Shown: piece after piece, positions 34,121 through 41,824 of the stretch
Numbering within the stretch: the first letter of the stretch is position 1
How the letters are laid out: each line of letters opens with the position of its first letter
Assembly (NCBI GenBank): GCA_022822365.1
Contig: JAJEBV010000011.1
Span: 1 to 64,000, forward strand
Source: Thermoanaerobaculia bacterium
GTDB lineage: Bacteria > Acidobacteriota > Thermoanaerobaculia > Multivoradales > Multivoraceae
Direction: 5' to 3'
Length of the DNA stretch: 64,000 nucleotides
Program-made: the position numbers and the translations under genes
The notes under the pieces: model-generated
Databases searched by the model: none
What the model was told of the DNA's origin: nothing
Seen by the model: only the letters and a program-made list of their open reading frames with translations

Positions 34121-35185
34121 TCAGTTCATTGCCGCGATGATGGCGCGCGCCATCTGCCAGGTGGACGACTGTCCGCCCAGGTCGGGTGTGAGACTCCGGC
34201 CTTCCTCGAGGACAGCGGTCACGGCCTGATCGATCCGGTCCGCGTCGTCGTGGCGGTCGAAGTGCCGCAGCAGGGCGGTGGCGGGCGTCAGCAACGGCAG
34301 CAGGTTCGCCTGGCCAGTGCCGATCAGGTGAGGAGCGTCGCCGTGGACCGCCTCGAAGACGTGGCAGTCGTCGCCGACGTTGATCGCGTGGCCGGTGGAG
34401 ATGCCGCCCGCGAGGCCGGCGCCGAGGTTGCTCAGGATGTCGCCGTAGAGGTTGTCCATCAGCATGACGTCGAAGTCGTACGGGTTGAGCACCATGCGCA
34501 TGCACGCCGCGTCGACGATGCAGTCGTCCACCTGAATGTCGGTGTACCCGGCGGCCACGGACCGGACCGTGTCGAGGAACAGGCCGTCGCTCTGCTTCAT
34601 GATGTTCGCCTTGTGGATCACGGTGATCCTCTTGCGGCCGTGCCGCCTGGCGATGCGGAAGGCGTAGTCGGCGATCCGGCGGCAGGCGTCGCGGCTGACC
34701 ACCTTCATGCTCTCGACCACGCCGTCGACGATCTCGTGCTCGATGCCGCGGTAGACGCTCTCGGTGATCTCGCGGATCAGCAGCACGTCCAGGTCCGGAT
34801 AGCGGGTGGGGAGGCCCGGCATCGACCGGACCGGGCGCACGCTGGCCCAGAGTCCCAGCATCTGCCGGAGAGCGACGTTCGGGTTCTGGGGCCCGGGGCC
34901 GACCCGCACGGCGTCGGGACCAGGACCGATGAGCCGCGTCTTGAGCGCCACCCGGCAGTCGCGGATCGCCTCGGCCGCTTCGCCGAGAACGGTCTCCGTG
35001 TTCCGTCGCACGGCGGTCGGCACGTCGACGCGGACGAAGTCGAAGCGGGCGCCCGCGGACTCGAGGATCTCCAGTACCGGCGGCGCGGTCTCGGCGCCGA
35101 TGCCGCTGGTGCCGACGATCAGGGCCACCCGTGGCCGCGCCGTGTCCCGTTCCGGCCCCGGGCCGGCGTCGCCGTTCGCGCTCAT
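34121..35185 (-). CDS. Isocitrate/isopropylmalate dehydrogenase family protein (paralog B, altered metal site)
   Basis: Cytoplasmic beta-decarboxylating dehydrogenase-like protein of 354 aa. It has the family's VHKANIMK catalytic-lysine motif and FEAVHGDAPHLIG cofactor loop. Two hallmark sequences are changed: the substrate-binding R-E-N-T-E-G is REITES, and the metal-binding GDILSD is GDILSN (Asp to Asn). Non-catalytic subunits of eukaryotic NAD-isocitrate dehydrogenase carry similar losses, so this may be the regulatory partner of the upstream paralog (inference). The start ATG overlaps the upstream stop as ATGA, so the two are probably made in equal amounts. Substrate unknown. Confidence 0.85.
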   Translation of the reverse strand: MSANGDAGPGPERDTARPRVALIVGTSGIGAETAPPVLEILESAGARFDFVRVDVPTAVRRNTETVLGEAAEAIRDCRVALKTRLIGPGPDAVRVGPGPQNPNVALRQMLGLWASVRPVRSMPGLPTRYPDLDVLLIREITESVYRGIEHEIVDGVVESMKVVSRDACRRIADYAFRIARRHGRKRITVIHKANIMKQSDGLFLDTVRSVAAGYTDIQVDDCIVDAACMRMVLNPYDFDVMLMDNLYGDILSNLGAGLAGGISTGHAINVGDDCHVFEAVHGDAPHLIGTGQANLLPLLTPATALLRHFDRHDDADRIDQAVTAVLEEGRSLTPDLGGQSSTWQMARAIIAAMN

Positions 35186-36219
35186 GGGCCGGCCTCCCGC
35201 TCCCGGGCAACGCCTTCGAGTTCGTGGAGCAGGGCGTCCGTGAGTTCGGACGTGTTGGCCGAACCCCCCAGGTCGCGGGTCAGGGAGCTGCCGTCGACGA
35301 GCAGTCGCTCGACGCCGGCACGGAGGTGGTCCGCGGCGTCGGCTTCGCCCACGTAGCGGAGCATCAGTTCGGCCGACAGGATGAGGGCGATCGGGTTCGC
35401 CAGATCGCGGCCGGCGATGTCGGGGGCGGTGCCGTGAACGGCCTCGAAGACGGCGCAACCGTCGCCGTAGTTCGCTCCCGGGACGACGCCAAGGCCTCCG
35501 ACCAGGCCGGCGCAGAGGTCGCTCATCAGGTCGCCGTCGAGGTTGCCCATGACCAGCATGTCGAAGCGGGTCGGGTCCGTCGCGAGCTCGAGCGCCAGGT
35601 TGTCCAGCGGCAGGTAGTCGACCTGGAAGAAGGGGTAGCGCCGCGCGCACTCGCGGGCGCAGTCCAGGAACAGGTTGTCCGACAGGGGCGTGATGGACGC
35701 CTTGTGCACGATGGTGAGTTTCTTGCGGCCGTGGCTGCGGGCGTACTCGAAGGCGAACTGCATGATCCGGCGTGAGGCGTCCCGGGTGACGATCCTGAGC
35801 GCCTCGACCACGCCGTCGACGACCTCGTGCTCGCGGCCGCTGTAGAGCCCCTCCGTGTTCTCGCGGACGATGATCTGGTCGACGTCCTGGTAGCGGGCCA
35901 GCGTGTTGCCCGGCATCGAACGCACCGGCCGGACGCAGGCGAAGAGGTCCAGGGACTGCCGCAGGAGAACGTTGACGCTGCGCCAGCCGCCTGCCACGGG
36001 CGTCTGGAGCGGTCCCTTGATGGCGATCCGGTTGCGGCGGATGGAGTCGATCGCCTCGTCGGGGAGCGGCGACAGTCCCTGGTCGACTGCCGTGCTGCCG
36101 GCCACGACGGGTTCCCACTCGATCCGGCCGCCAGTGACGAAGTCGACCGCGCGCACCATCGCCTTGCTGACCTCGGGGCCGATTCCGTCTCCCGGGAGGA
36201 GAGTGACCGCGTACTTCAA
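35182..36219 (-). CDS. Isocitrate/isopropylmalate dehydrogenase family protein (paralog A)
   Basis: Beta-decarboxylating dehydrogenase of 345 aa that looks catalytically intact: VTLLPGDGIGPEV at the N-terminus, IIVRENTEGLYSGREHE for substrate binding, VHKAS with the catalytic lysine, GDLMSDLCAGLVGGLG with both metal-binding aspartates, and FEAVHGTAPDIAG. Sequence alone does not separate isocitrate, isopropylmalate, homoisocitrate or tartrate/malate specificity. The best start is TTG 36219, which overlaps the preceding TGA as TTGA and puts the first beta strand at residue 2. It is the middle gene of a three-gene coupled set with a TPP enzyme and paralog B. Confidence 0.87.
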   Translation of the reverse strand: MKYAVTLLPGDGIGPEVSKAMVRAVDFVTGGRIEWEPVVAGSTAVDQGLSPLPDEAIDSIRRNRIAIKGPLQTPVAGGWRSVNVLLRQSLDLFACVRPVRSMPGNTLARYQDVDQIIVRENTEGLYSGREHEVVDGVVEALRIVTRDASRRIMQFAFEYARSHGRKKLTIVHKASITPLSDNLFLDCARECARRYPFFQVDYLPLDNLALELATDPTRFDMLVMGNLDGDLMSDLCAGLVGGLGVVPGANYGDGCAVFEAVHGTAPDIAGRDLANPIALILSAELMLRYVGEADAADHLRAGVERLLVDGSSLTRDLGGSANTSELTDALLHELEGVAREREAGP

Positions 36220-37769
36220 GCCGCGTCGTCGACCATCGCCTCGATCAGGCAGGGGCCCGGCTCGGCGAAGCCGCGTTCGAGCGCCTCCGTCAGTTCCTCG
36301 CCGGTCCGCGCCTGGACGGCCGGCATGCCGAAGCCGCGGGCCAGGTCGAGCCACTCGACGCGGGGGCCGGAGAGGTCGGTCAGGTTGACGCTCTGCGGTC
36401 CGAGTTCCTCCACGCCGGCGCGGTGGAGCTCCACCTGGAGGATGCGGTAGACGTCGTTCGCGAACACCAGGTTCACGACGTCGACGCCTTCGCGGACCTG
36501 GCTCCACAGCGCCTGGATCGTGTAGAGGCCGCTGCCGTCGCCTTCGAGGTTCAGGACCTTGCGATCCGGACAGGCGATGGCGGCGCCGAGGGAAGCCGGC
36601 AGGCCCATGCCGATCGCGCCGCCGTTCTCCTGGAGGTAGGTGTGGGCCGGGGCGTTCATCGTCGCGGGATAGAAGCCGGCGCCGGCGGTGATCCCCTCGT
36701 CCATCACGATCGCCTGCTCGGGCAGAGTGGCGGCGATCGCCTGGGCCGCGACCCGGACGCCGATCGGCCCCGTGGGCGCCGGCGGCCTCTCGACACTCCG
36801 GGCCGGAGGTTCCTCCTTCGCGCCGAGCGCGCCGGCCAGCTCGTGGAGAGCCTGGCCGCTGTCCTCCGTCGGGTGGCTGAGGACGACGACGTCCGTGGAC
36901 TCCGGGATCAACCGGCTGACGCCGCCCTCGTAGCCGAAGAACGCGACGGGGTCGAGCGCGCCGGCCAGGACCACGGTGTCAACGCCGCGAAAGAAGTCGA
37001 CCGCCGGTTCGGGGAAGTAGGGGACGCGCGGCAGCGGCGGCAGATGCGGACCGCGCTCCATGCGTCCGCAGAAGGTCTCGGCGGCGAGCCGGCAGCCGGT
37101 CTTCGCCTGCACCTTCGCCGCCTCGCGCTGGGCGGCTTCCGTGAAGCCGGAGCTGCCGAGCATCAGCATCGTTCGTTCACCCTTCGACGTGGCGACGCGG
37201 GCTCGATCGACCGCCTCGGGGCCGACCAGCGAGGCGGGCGGGGGAGTCGGTTCGACGATCGGACCGTACGCCTCGTTCCACTGACAGTCGGTGGGCACGA
37301 TCAGGGTGGCGATCTGGCCGGGATGACGGCGGGCGGCCGAGATCGCGTCCGCCATGTCGCGGGAGATGTGTTCGGCCGAGGCCGAGGTGCGCTGCCAGTC
37401 GGACACTGCCCGGACCAGACTCTCGACTTCGGTGTTGAGCGGCGGGTCGTAGTTCCGGTGCCACGTCGGGTGGTGGCCGATCACGTTGACGAGGGGAGTG
37501 CGTCCGCGGCGGGCGTTGTGGAGGTTCGCGAATCCGTTCGCGAAGCCCGGTCCGAGGTGGACGAGAGTCAGGGCGGGTTTGCCGGTCATTCGACCGTAGC
37601 CGTCGGCCGCGCCGGTGGCCACGCCCTCGAACTGGGCGAGCACGCCGCGCACGCCGGGAATCTCGTCGAGCGCGGCGACGAGGTGGATCTCCGAAGTGCC
37701 GGGATTCGCGAAACAGACTTCGACGCCGGCGTTCGCGGCGGTCCGGAGCATGGCCTGGGCGCCGTTCAT
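36216..37769 (-). CDS. Thiamine-diphosphate-dependent enzyme, acetolactate synthase large-subunit-like
   Basis: Cytoplasmic TPP enzyme of 517 aa with the three usual domains. The N-terminal PYR domain has the activating glutamate in VLAQFEGVATGAADGYGR. The C-terminal PP domain has the GDG...N motif (LEGDGSGLYTIQ to VNLVFAN). Similarity is to the broad acetolactate synthase / benzoylformate decarboxylase group, and it is shorter than classical acetolactate synthases. No regulatory small subunit is nearby. Its TGA overlaps the TTG of the dehydrogenase-like gene downstream, which implies a shared pathway acting on 2-oxo acids (inference). The exact reaction is open; carboligase or 2-oxo-acid decarboxylase are the main options. 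Confidence 0.83.
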   Translation of the reverse strand: MNGAQAMLRTAANAGVEVCFANPGTSEIHLVAALDEIPGVRGVLAQFEGVATGAADGYGRMTGKPALTLVHLGPGFANGFANLHNARRGRTPLVNVIGHHPTWHRNYDPPLNTEVESLVRAVSDWQRTSASAEHISRDMADAISAARRHPGQIATLIVPTDCQWNEAYGPIVEPTPPPASLVGPEAVDRARVATSKGERTMLMLGSSGFTEAAQREAAKVQAKTGCRLAAETFCGRMERGPHLPPLPRVPYFPEPAVDFFRGVDTVVLAGALDPVAFFGYEGGVSRLIPESTDVVVLSHPTEDSGQALHELAGALGAKEEPPARSVERPPAPTGPIGVRVAAQAIAATLPEQAIVMDEGITAGAGFYPATMNAPAHTYLQENGGAIGMGLPASLGAAIACPDRKVLNLEGDGSGLYTIQALWSQVREGVDVVNLVFANDVYRILQVELHRAGVEELGPQSVNLTDLSGPRVEWLDLARGFGMPAVQARTGEELTEALERGFAEPGPCLIEAMVDDAA

Positions 37770-37794
37770 CGGAGCGGGAGGGTAGCAAGCCGCC

Positions 37795-38352
37795 TCACGG
37801 GCGCTCGTGTCCTTCTTCCGCTGCCGCCGTGCGGGGTCGGGACTCGAGCGGCAGCGCGGTCGTGCGCTTGATCTCGTTCAGCACGATGCTGGTGAGCAGA
37901 CGGTCGACGCCGGGGATCGCAGCGAGTTCGTCCGCCAGGATGTGCTCGAGGTGCCGGTAGTCGCGGGCCACGATCTTCAGCAGGTAGTCGTGCTCGCCGG
38001 TCAGGAAGTGGCACTCGAGCACTTCGGGGAGCTCGCTGATCACCTTGCTGAAGTGGCGCACCGCGTCCGCCTGGTGGTGAGAGAGGAAGACCTGGACGAA
38101 GCACAGCAATCCCAGGTTCACGGCGTTGCGGTCCAGCAGCGTGACCTGGCGCTGGATCACGCCGCGGTCTTCGAGCTTCCGGAGGCGTTTCTTCAGGCCT
38201 GAGGCGGAGAGTTCGACCCGTCGGGCGATGTCCGCATCGGTGCGGTTCGAATCCTCTTGCAGCAACTCGAGGATCGCGTAGTCCGTGGCGTCGAGGGGGC
38301 GGCCGACCGAGCGCTGCGACTCGGTGCTCTGGTGGTTGCTCTTGGGATCCAT
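37795..38352 (-). CDS. Lrp/AsnC family transcriptional regulator
   Basis: DNA-binding regulator of 185 aa. The N-terminal winged helix (about 20-70; LDATDYAILELLQEDSNRTDADIARRV) is followed by the RAM ligand-binding domain (about 85-155; VLECHFLTGEHDYLLKIVARD). The charged C-terminal tail beyond 165 is dispensable-looking. It is transcribed away from the aminotransferase/HPPD/phenylalanine hydroxylase genes with a 100-bp divergent spacer. Lrp/AsnC proteins commonly sense amino acids and control a divergent neighbour, so it probably responds to an aromatic amino acid (inference). It lies 25 bp upstream of the TPP enzyme gene and may also belong to that operon. Confidence 0.92.
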   Translation of the reverse strand: MDPKSNHQSTESQRSVGRPLDATDYAILELLQEDSNRTDADIARRVELSASGLKKRLRKLEDRGVIQRQVTLLDRNAVNLGLLCFVQVFLSHHQADAVRHFSKVISELPEVLECHFLTGEHDYLLKIVARDYRHLEHILADELAAIPGVDRLLTSIVLNEIKRTTALPLESRPRTAAAEEGHERP

Positions 38353-38415
38353 CGCGCGGATTCTTACACAGAGTGGGAGTCGGCCCGAATGGTAGCCGAT
38401 AGAGGGAAATCTGAA

Positions 38416-38432
38416 CTTGTTGTGCCTTGTTG
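38416..38432 (+). promoter_or_regulatory. Direct repeat in the divergent regulator/aminotransferase spacer
   Basis: Two copies of CTTGTTG start 10 bp apart (38416 and 38426), one helical turn, in an otherwise more AT-rich spacer. It is a candidate regulator site or -35 region for the aminotransferase gene. Confidence 0.3.
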
Positions 38433-38452
38433 GCTCTGATAGCGTCCTGATA

Positions 38453-39703
38453 ATGGCTGTTGAGATACATCACCGCACCGTGAGCGCCGCCTTCCCTCCG
38501 CCGATCGGCGGACAACCGCCCGCGCAACCCGCGATGGCGCACCTGCTGGCGCCCTGGCTTCGCGGCCGCGAACGTTCCCTGTTGCGCCGCCTGGTGAACC
38601 GGGTTGCCCGACGCGACGTGATGTCGCTCGCTGGAGGCTTGCCGGCGGTGGATCTGTTTCCGGCCGAAACGTACGGCGCGAAGCTGTGCGAGCTTCTGGC
38701 CGACCCGTGCTCCGTGCAGTACGGGCCGCCAAGCGGGGCGCTGAAGGAGCAGGTCGCTCTCCTGATGCAGCGGCGCGGCGTTCCATGTCGCCCGGAGGAG
38801 ATTCTGATCACGGCGGGCGCCCAGCAGGCGTTGCAGGTCGCGGTGGAGGCGCTGGTGGCGACCGGCGAATGCGTCGCACTCGAGCGCTTCGTCTACACCG
38901 GTATCCGCGAAGCGCTCGCGCCGCACTCGCCGCGGATTCTCACGCTGCCCAGCAGCCTGGACGACGGGCTCGACGTGGAGGCCCTGGAGCGGTACCTGCT
39001 GGCCGGGGAACGGCCGCGTCTCGTATACGTGATTCCGGACGCTCACAACCCGCTCGGGGTGAGTCTGACCCGGGAGAAACGTGAGCGGCTCGTCGTCCTG
39101 GCCGAGGACTACGACTTCGTGATCCTCGAGGACGATCCGTATGGCCTGCTGTGCTGCGACGGGGAGTTCGAACGGCCGCTGGCAGCCTTCGACTCGGAGC
39201 GGGTCATCCACGTCGGCACGTTCTCGAAGATCCTGGCGCCGGCTCTGCGCCTGGGCTGGATGCGCCTGCCGCCGCCGCTGGTCGACACCTTCGCGGCCGT
39301 CAAGGAGGCGGGCGACCTCGAGTGCTCCAGGCTGACCATGCTTGCCGTCGGTCGTCTGCTTGCCGAACTCGACGTTGAACGCCACCTCGAGCTGTTGCGG
39401 TCCACCTACCGGAGACGCCGGGACGCGTTGCTCGAAGAGCTCGCCGATCGACTCCCGGACGGCTGCGCTTTCTCCGAACCGGCCGGCGGCATGTTCGTGT
39501 GGGTCGAGTTACCTGCCGGGACGGACGGAGAACGACTGCTCGAGCGGGCCCTGGACGAGCACGGAGTGGCCTTCGTGCCCTCGGCGGCGTTCGCCGATAT
39601 CCACGACCACGACGCGCCGGCCAACGCGGTCCGGCTGAGTTTCTCGACGCTCGAGCCGGAATCGCTGCGTCGGGCCGTGGCGAAGTTCGCGGCCTGTCTC
39701 TGA
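38453..39703 (+). CDS. PLP-dependent aminotransferase, class I fold (aromatic/2-aminoadipate type)
   Basis: Cytoplasmic aminotransferase of 416 aa. Motifs: SLAGGLPAVDLFP near the N-terminus, YGPPSGALKEQVA, the VIPDAHNPLG stretch with the substrate-contacting Asn, EDDPYGLL, and the Schiff-base lysine K259 in GTFSKILAPALRLGW. It lacks the N-terminal winged helix of MocR regulators, so it is an enzyme and belongs with LysN/aromatic aminotransferases. Placed before HPPD and phenylalanine hydroxylase, it most likely converts tyrosine to 4-hydroxyphenylpyruvate (inference from context). ATG 38453 is the start; the upstream Met would place the promoter spacer inside the gene. Confidence 0.88.
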   Translation: MAVEIHHRTVSAAFPPPIGGQPPAQPAMAHLLAPWLRGRERSLLRRLVNRVARRDVMSLAGGLPAVDLFPAETYGAKLCELLADPCSVQYGPPSGALKEQVALLMQRRGVPCRPEEILITAGAQQALQVAVEALVATGECVALERFVYTGIREALAPHSPRILTLPSSLDDGLDVEALERYLLAGERPRLVYVIPDAHNPLGVSLTREKRERLVVLAEDYDFVILEDDPYGLLCCDGEFERPLAAFDSERVIHVGTFSKILAPALRLGWMRLPPPLVDTFAAVKEAGDLECSRLTMLAVGRLLAELDVERHLELLRSTYRRRRDALLEELADRLPDGCAFSEPAGGMFVWVELPAGTDGERLLERALDEHGVAFVPSAAFADIHDHDAPANAVRLSFSTLEPESLRRAVAKFAACL

Positions 39704-39740
39704 CGAAGGCGGCAAAGGAAGACAACAGGAGGAAAGAAAC

Positions 39741-40901
39741 ATGAGTTTGGGAGTAGCGGAGACAACAGGGACGGGGTATCTGGCGGCGAGCGCCCTCGCG
39801 GAAGAGGACTTCTGCCCGATCCTCGGCTTCGATCACCTGGAGCTGTACGTCGGCAACGCGAAGCAGTCGGCCGCCTGGTACTGCCACGTCTTCGGCTTCG
39901 AGTGCACCGCGGTCCGCGGTCTGGAGACCGGAGAGCGGGCCTGCGCGTCCTACCTCGTCGAACAGGGAGACATCCGCCTCCTGTTGACCAGCGGTCTCCA
40001 CTCGTCGCATCCCGCCGCGCGTTCGGTGCGCCGGCACGGCGATTCGGTCGCGGTCATCGCACTGTCCGTGCCGGACGCGGACGCCGCGTTCGATGCTGCC
40101 GTGGCGCGGGGCGCCGAGGTGGCCGCGGCGCCGGCGACGGCCGCGGACGGGCATGGCCGGTTCCGGCACGCGGCGATCCGTCTCTACGGCGACTGTGTCC
40201 TCCAGTTCATCGATCGCCGGGGCTACGGCGGCGTCTTCGGTCCCGGCTTCCGGCCGGCGCCCGTGATTCCCGGCGCTGCCGCCGGCCGGGACTGCGGCCT
40301 GGTCGCGATCGACCACCTGGTGGCCAACGTCGAGTTGGGGCGGATGAACGAGTGGGCGGCCTTCTTTTCGCGGGTGCTCGGCTTCAGCCAGCTCGTCCAC
40401 TTCGACGACGAGGCGATCTCGACCGAGTACTCGGCGCTCATGTCGAAGGTGATGCAGGACGGCACGGGCGCGATCAAGTTCCCGATCAACGAGCCGGCCG
40501 AGGGCCGGAAGAAGTCGCAGATCGAGGAGTTCCTCGAGTTCCACGAGGGGCCCGGCGTGCAGCACATCGCCTGCCGGACGAACGACATTCTCGCTACGGT
40601 CACGCGTTTCCGCGAGAACGGCGTCGAGTTCCTGCACGTGCCGATCTCCTACTACGAGGATCTGGAGCAGCGGGTCGGGACGATCGACGAGCCGATCGAT
40701 CGCCTGGCGGAACTCGGCATCCTCGCCGACCGCGACGAGGACGGCTACCTGCTGCAGATCTTCACCAAGCCGGTCGAGGACCGGCCCACGCTGTTCTACG
40801 AGATCATCGAGCGGCACGGCGCCACCGGCTTCGGCGCGGGCAACTTCAAGAGCCTGTTCGTGGCGCTGGAGCGCGAGCAGGCGGCGAGGGGGAACCTGTG
40901 A
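39741..40901 (+). CDS. hppD: 4-hydroxyphenylpyruvate dioxygenase
   Basis: Non-heme iron dioxygenase of 386 aa that turns 4-hydroxyphenylpyruvate into homogentisate. It has two vicinal-oxygen-chelate halves. The iron ligands are visible in the C-terminal half: H192 (AIDHLVANV), H275 (VQHIACRTND) and E354 (FYEIIERHG). The family's C-terminal signature GFGAGNFKSLF is present. The start has a strong AGGAGG at 8-nt spacing, 38 bp after the aminotransferase stop. Its TGA overlaps the GTG of the phenylalanine hydroxylase gene. No homogentisate 1,2-dioxygenase, maleylacetoacetate isomerase or fumarylacetoacetase is in the window. Confidence 0.96.
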   Translation: MSLGVAETTGTGYLAASALAEEDFCPILGFDHLELYVGNAKQSAAWYCHVFGFECTAVRGLETGERACASYLVEQGDIRLLLTSGLHSSHPAARSVRRHGDSVAVIALSVPDADAAFDAAVARGAEVAAAPATAADGHGRFRHAAIRLYGDCVLQFIDRRGYGGVFGPGFRPAPVIPGAAAGRDCGLVAIDHLVANVELGRMNEWAAFFSRVLGFSQLVHFDDEAISTEYSALMSKVMQDGTGAIKFPINEPAEGRKKSQIEEFLEFHEGPGVQHIACRTNDILATVTRFRENGVEFLHVPISYYEDLEQRVGTIDEPIDRLAELGILADRDEDGYLLQIFTKPVEDRPTLFYEIIERHGATGFGAGNFKSLFVALEREQAARGNL

Positions 40902-41824
40902 GAGCGGTCGGGGCCGCGCCCGGCCTGCTCGCCGGCGCGGATCTGACGACCGGCCGGGCCGCCTTCATCGAGCGCGCGCAGACCCGGGGCGACCTGTTCG
41001 TCGAGCAGCCCTACGATCTCTACAGCGAGGCGAACCAGGAGACCTGGAGGCGGCTGTACCGGGCGCTTGCCGGCAAGTGGGAGCGGCACGCCCATCCCCG
41101 CTTCCTCGACGGCGTGGCGCGTCTGGGCCTGGATCCGGATCGCATTCCCAGGCTCCGGGACGTCAACCGCTTTCTCGAGCCGCTGAGCGGGTTCAGGGCG
41201 CGGGCGGTCAGCGGCTACGTGCCGGCCTACCTGTTCTTCGACTGCCTGCGCCGCCGCGAGTTTCCGACGACGATCACGGTGCGGGACGGCGACCGGCTCG
41301 ACTACCTTCCCGAGCCTGACATCTTCCACGACCTGGCCGGACACGTGCCGATGCACACGGACCCGGCCTTCGCCGACGTGCTGGTCCGCTTCGGTGACGC
41401 GGCGCGGACGGCGGCGCTCCGGGCGCGGGACGGCGACTGCCGGAGTGTCGAGAGCGCGCTCAGGGCGCTGGCGCGGTTCTTCTGGTTCACGATCGAGTTC
41501 GGACTGATGCGCCGTCCGGGCGGCGACGGACTCTGCGCCTACGGCAGCGGCCTGTTGAGTTCGGCGGGCGAGATCGGGCACGCGCTCGAGTCTCCCAGTG
41601 TGCAGCGGGTGCCCTTCCAGCTCGAGTGGGTCGTGAACCAGGGCTTCGAGATCGACTCGCTGCAGCCGCTGCTGTTCGTCGTCGACAGCTTCCGTCACCT
41701 GGAGCGCGAGGTACGCCGGCTGGAGCGCTGGCTCGGCGAGGGTCGTCTGGACAACGTCGCTCCGGGCGAGCCGGCGGTCAGCCGGGAGGATCTGCGCTCC
41801 TTCCTGGACGCCGGGCTTCAGTAG
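40898..41824 (+). CDS. phhA: Phenylalanine 4-monooxygenase (pterin-dependent aromatic amino acid hydroxylase)
   Basis: Cytoplasmic iron enzyme of 308 aa that hydroxylates phenylalanine to tyrosine with tetrahydropterin and oxygen. The 2-His-1-carboxylate iron site is visible: H144 and H149 in PEPDIFHDLAGHVPMHTDP, and E200 in FFWFTIEFGL. It lacks the regulatory ACT domain of animal enzymes and has the usual bacterial length. The start is GTG 40898, in a GTGA overlap with the HPPD stop, so translation is coupled. It ends 7 bp into the convergent amidase gene. Pterin recycling genes (phhB) are not seen nearby. Confidence 0.94.
   Translation: MRAVGAAPGLLAGADLTTGRAAFIERAQTRGDLFVEQPYDLYSEANQETWRRLYRALAGKWERHAHPRFLDGVARLGLDPDRIPRLRDVNRFLEPLSGFRARAVSGYVPAYLFFDCLRRREFPTTITVRDGDRLDYLPEPDIFHDLAGHVPMHTDPAFADVLVRFGDAARTAALRARDGDCRSVESALRALARFFWFTIEFGLMRRPGGDGLCAYGSGLLSSAGEIGHALESPSVQRVPFQLEWVVNQGFEIDSLQPLLFVVDSFRHLEREVRRLERWLGEGRLDNVAPGEPAVSREDLRSFLDAGLQ

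Noticed and set aside
38453..39703. MocR/GntR-type regulator
   Set aside because: There is no N-terminal winged helix; only the aminotransferase fold is present.
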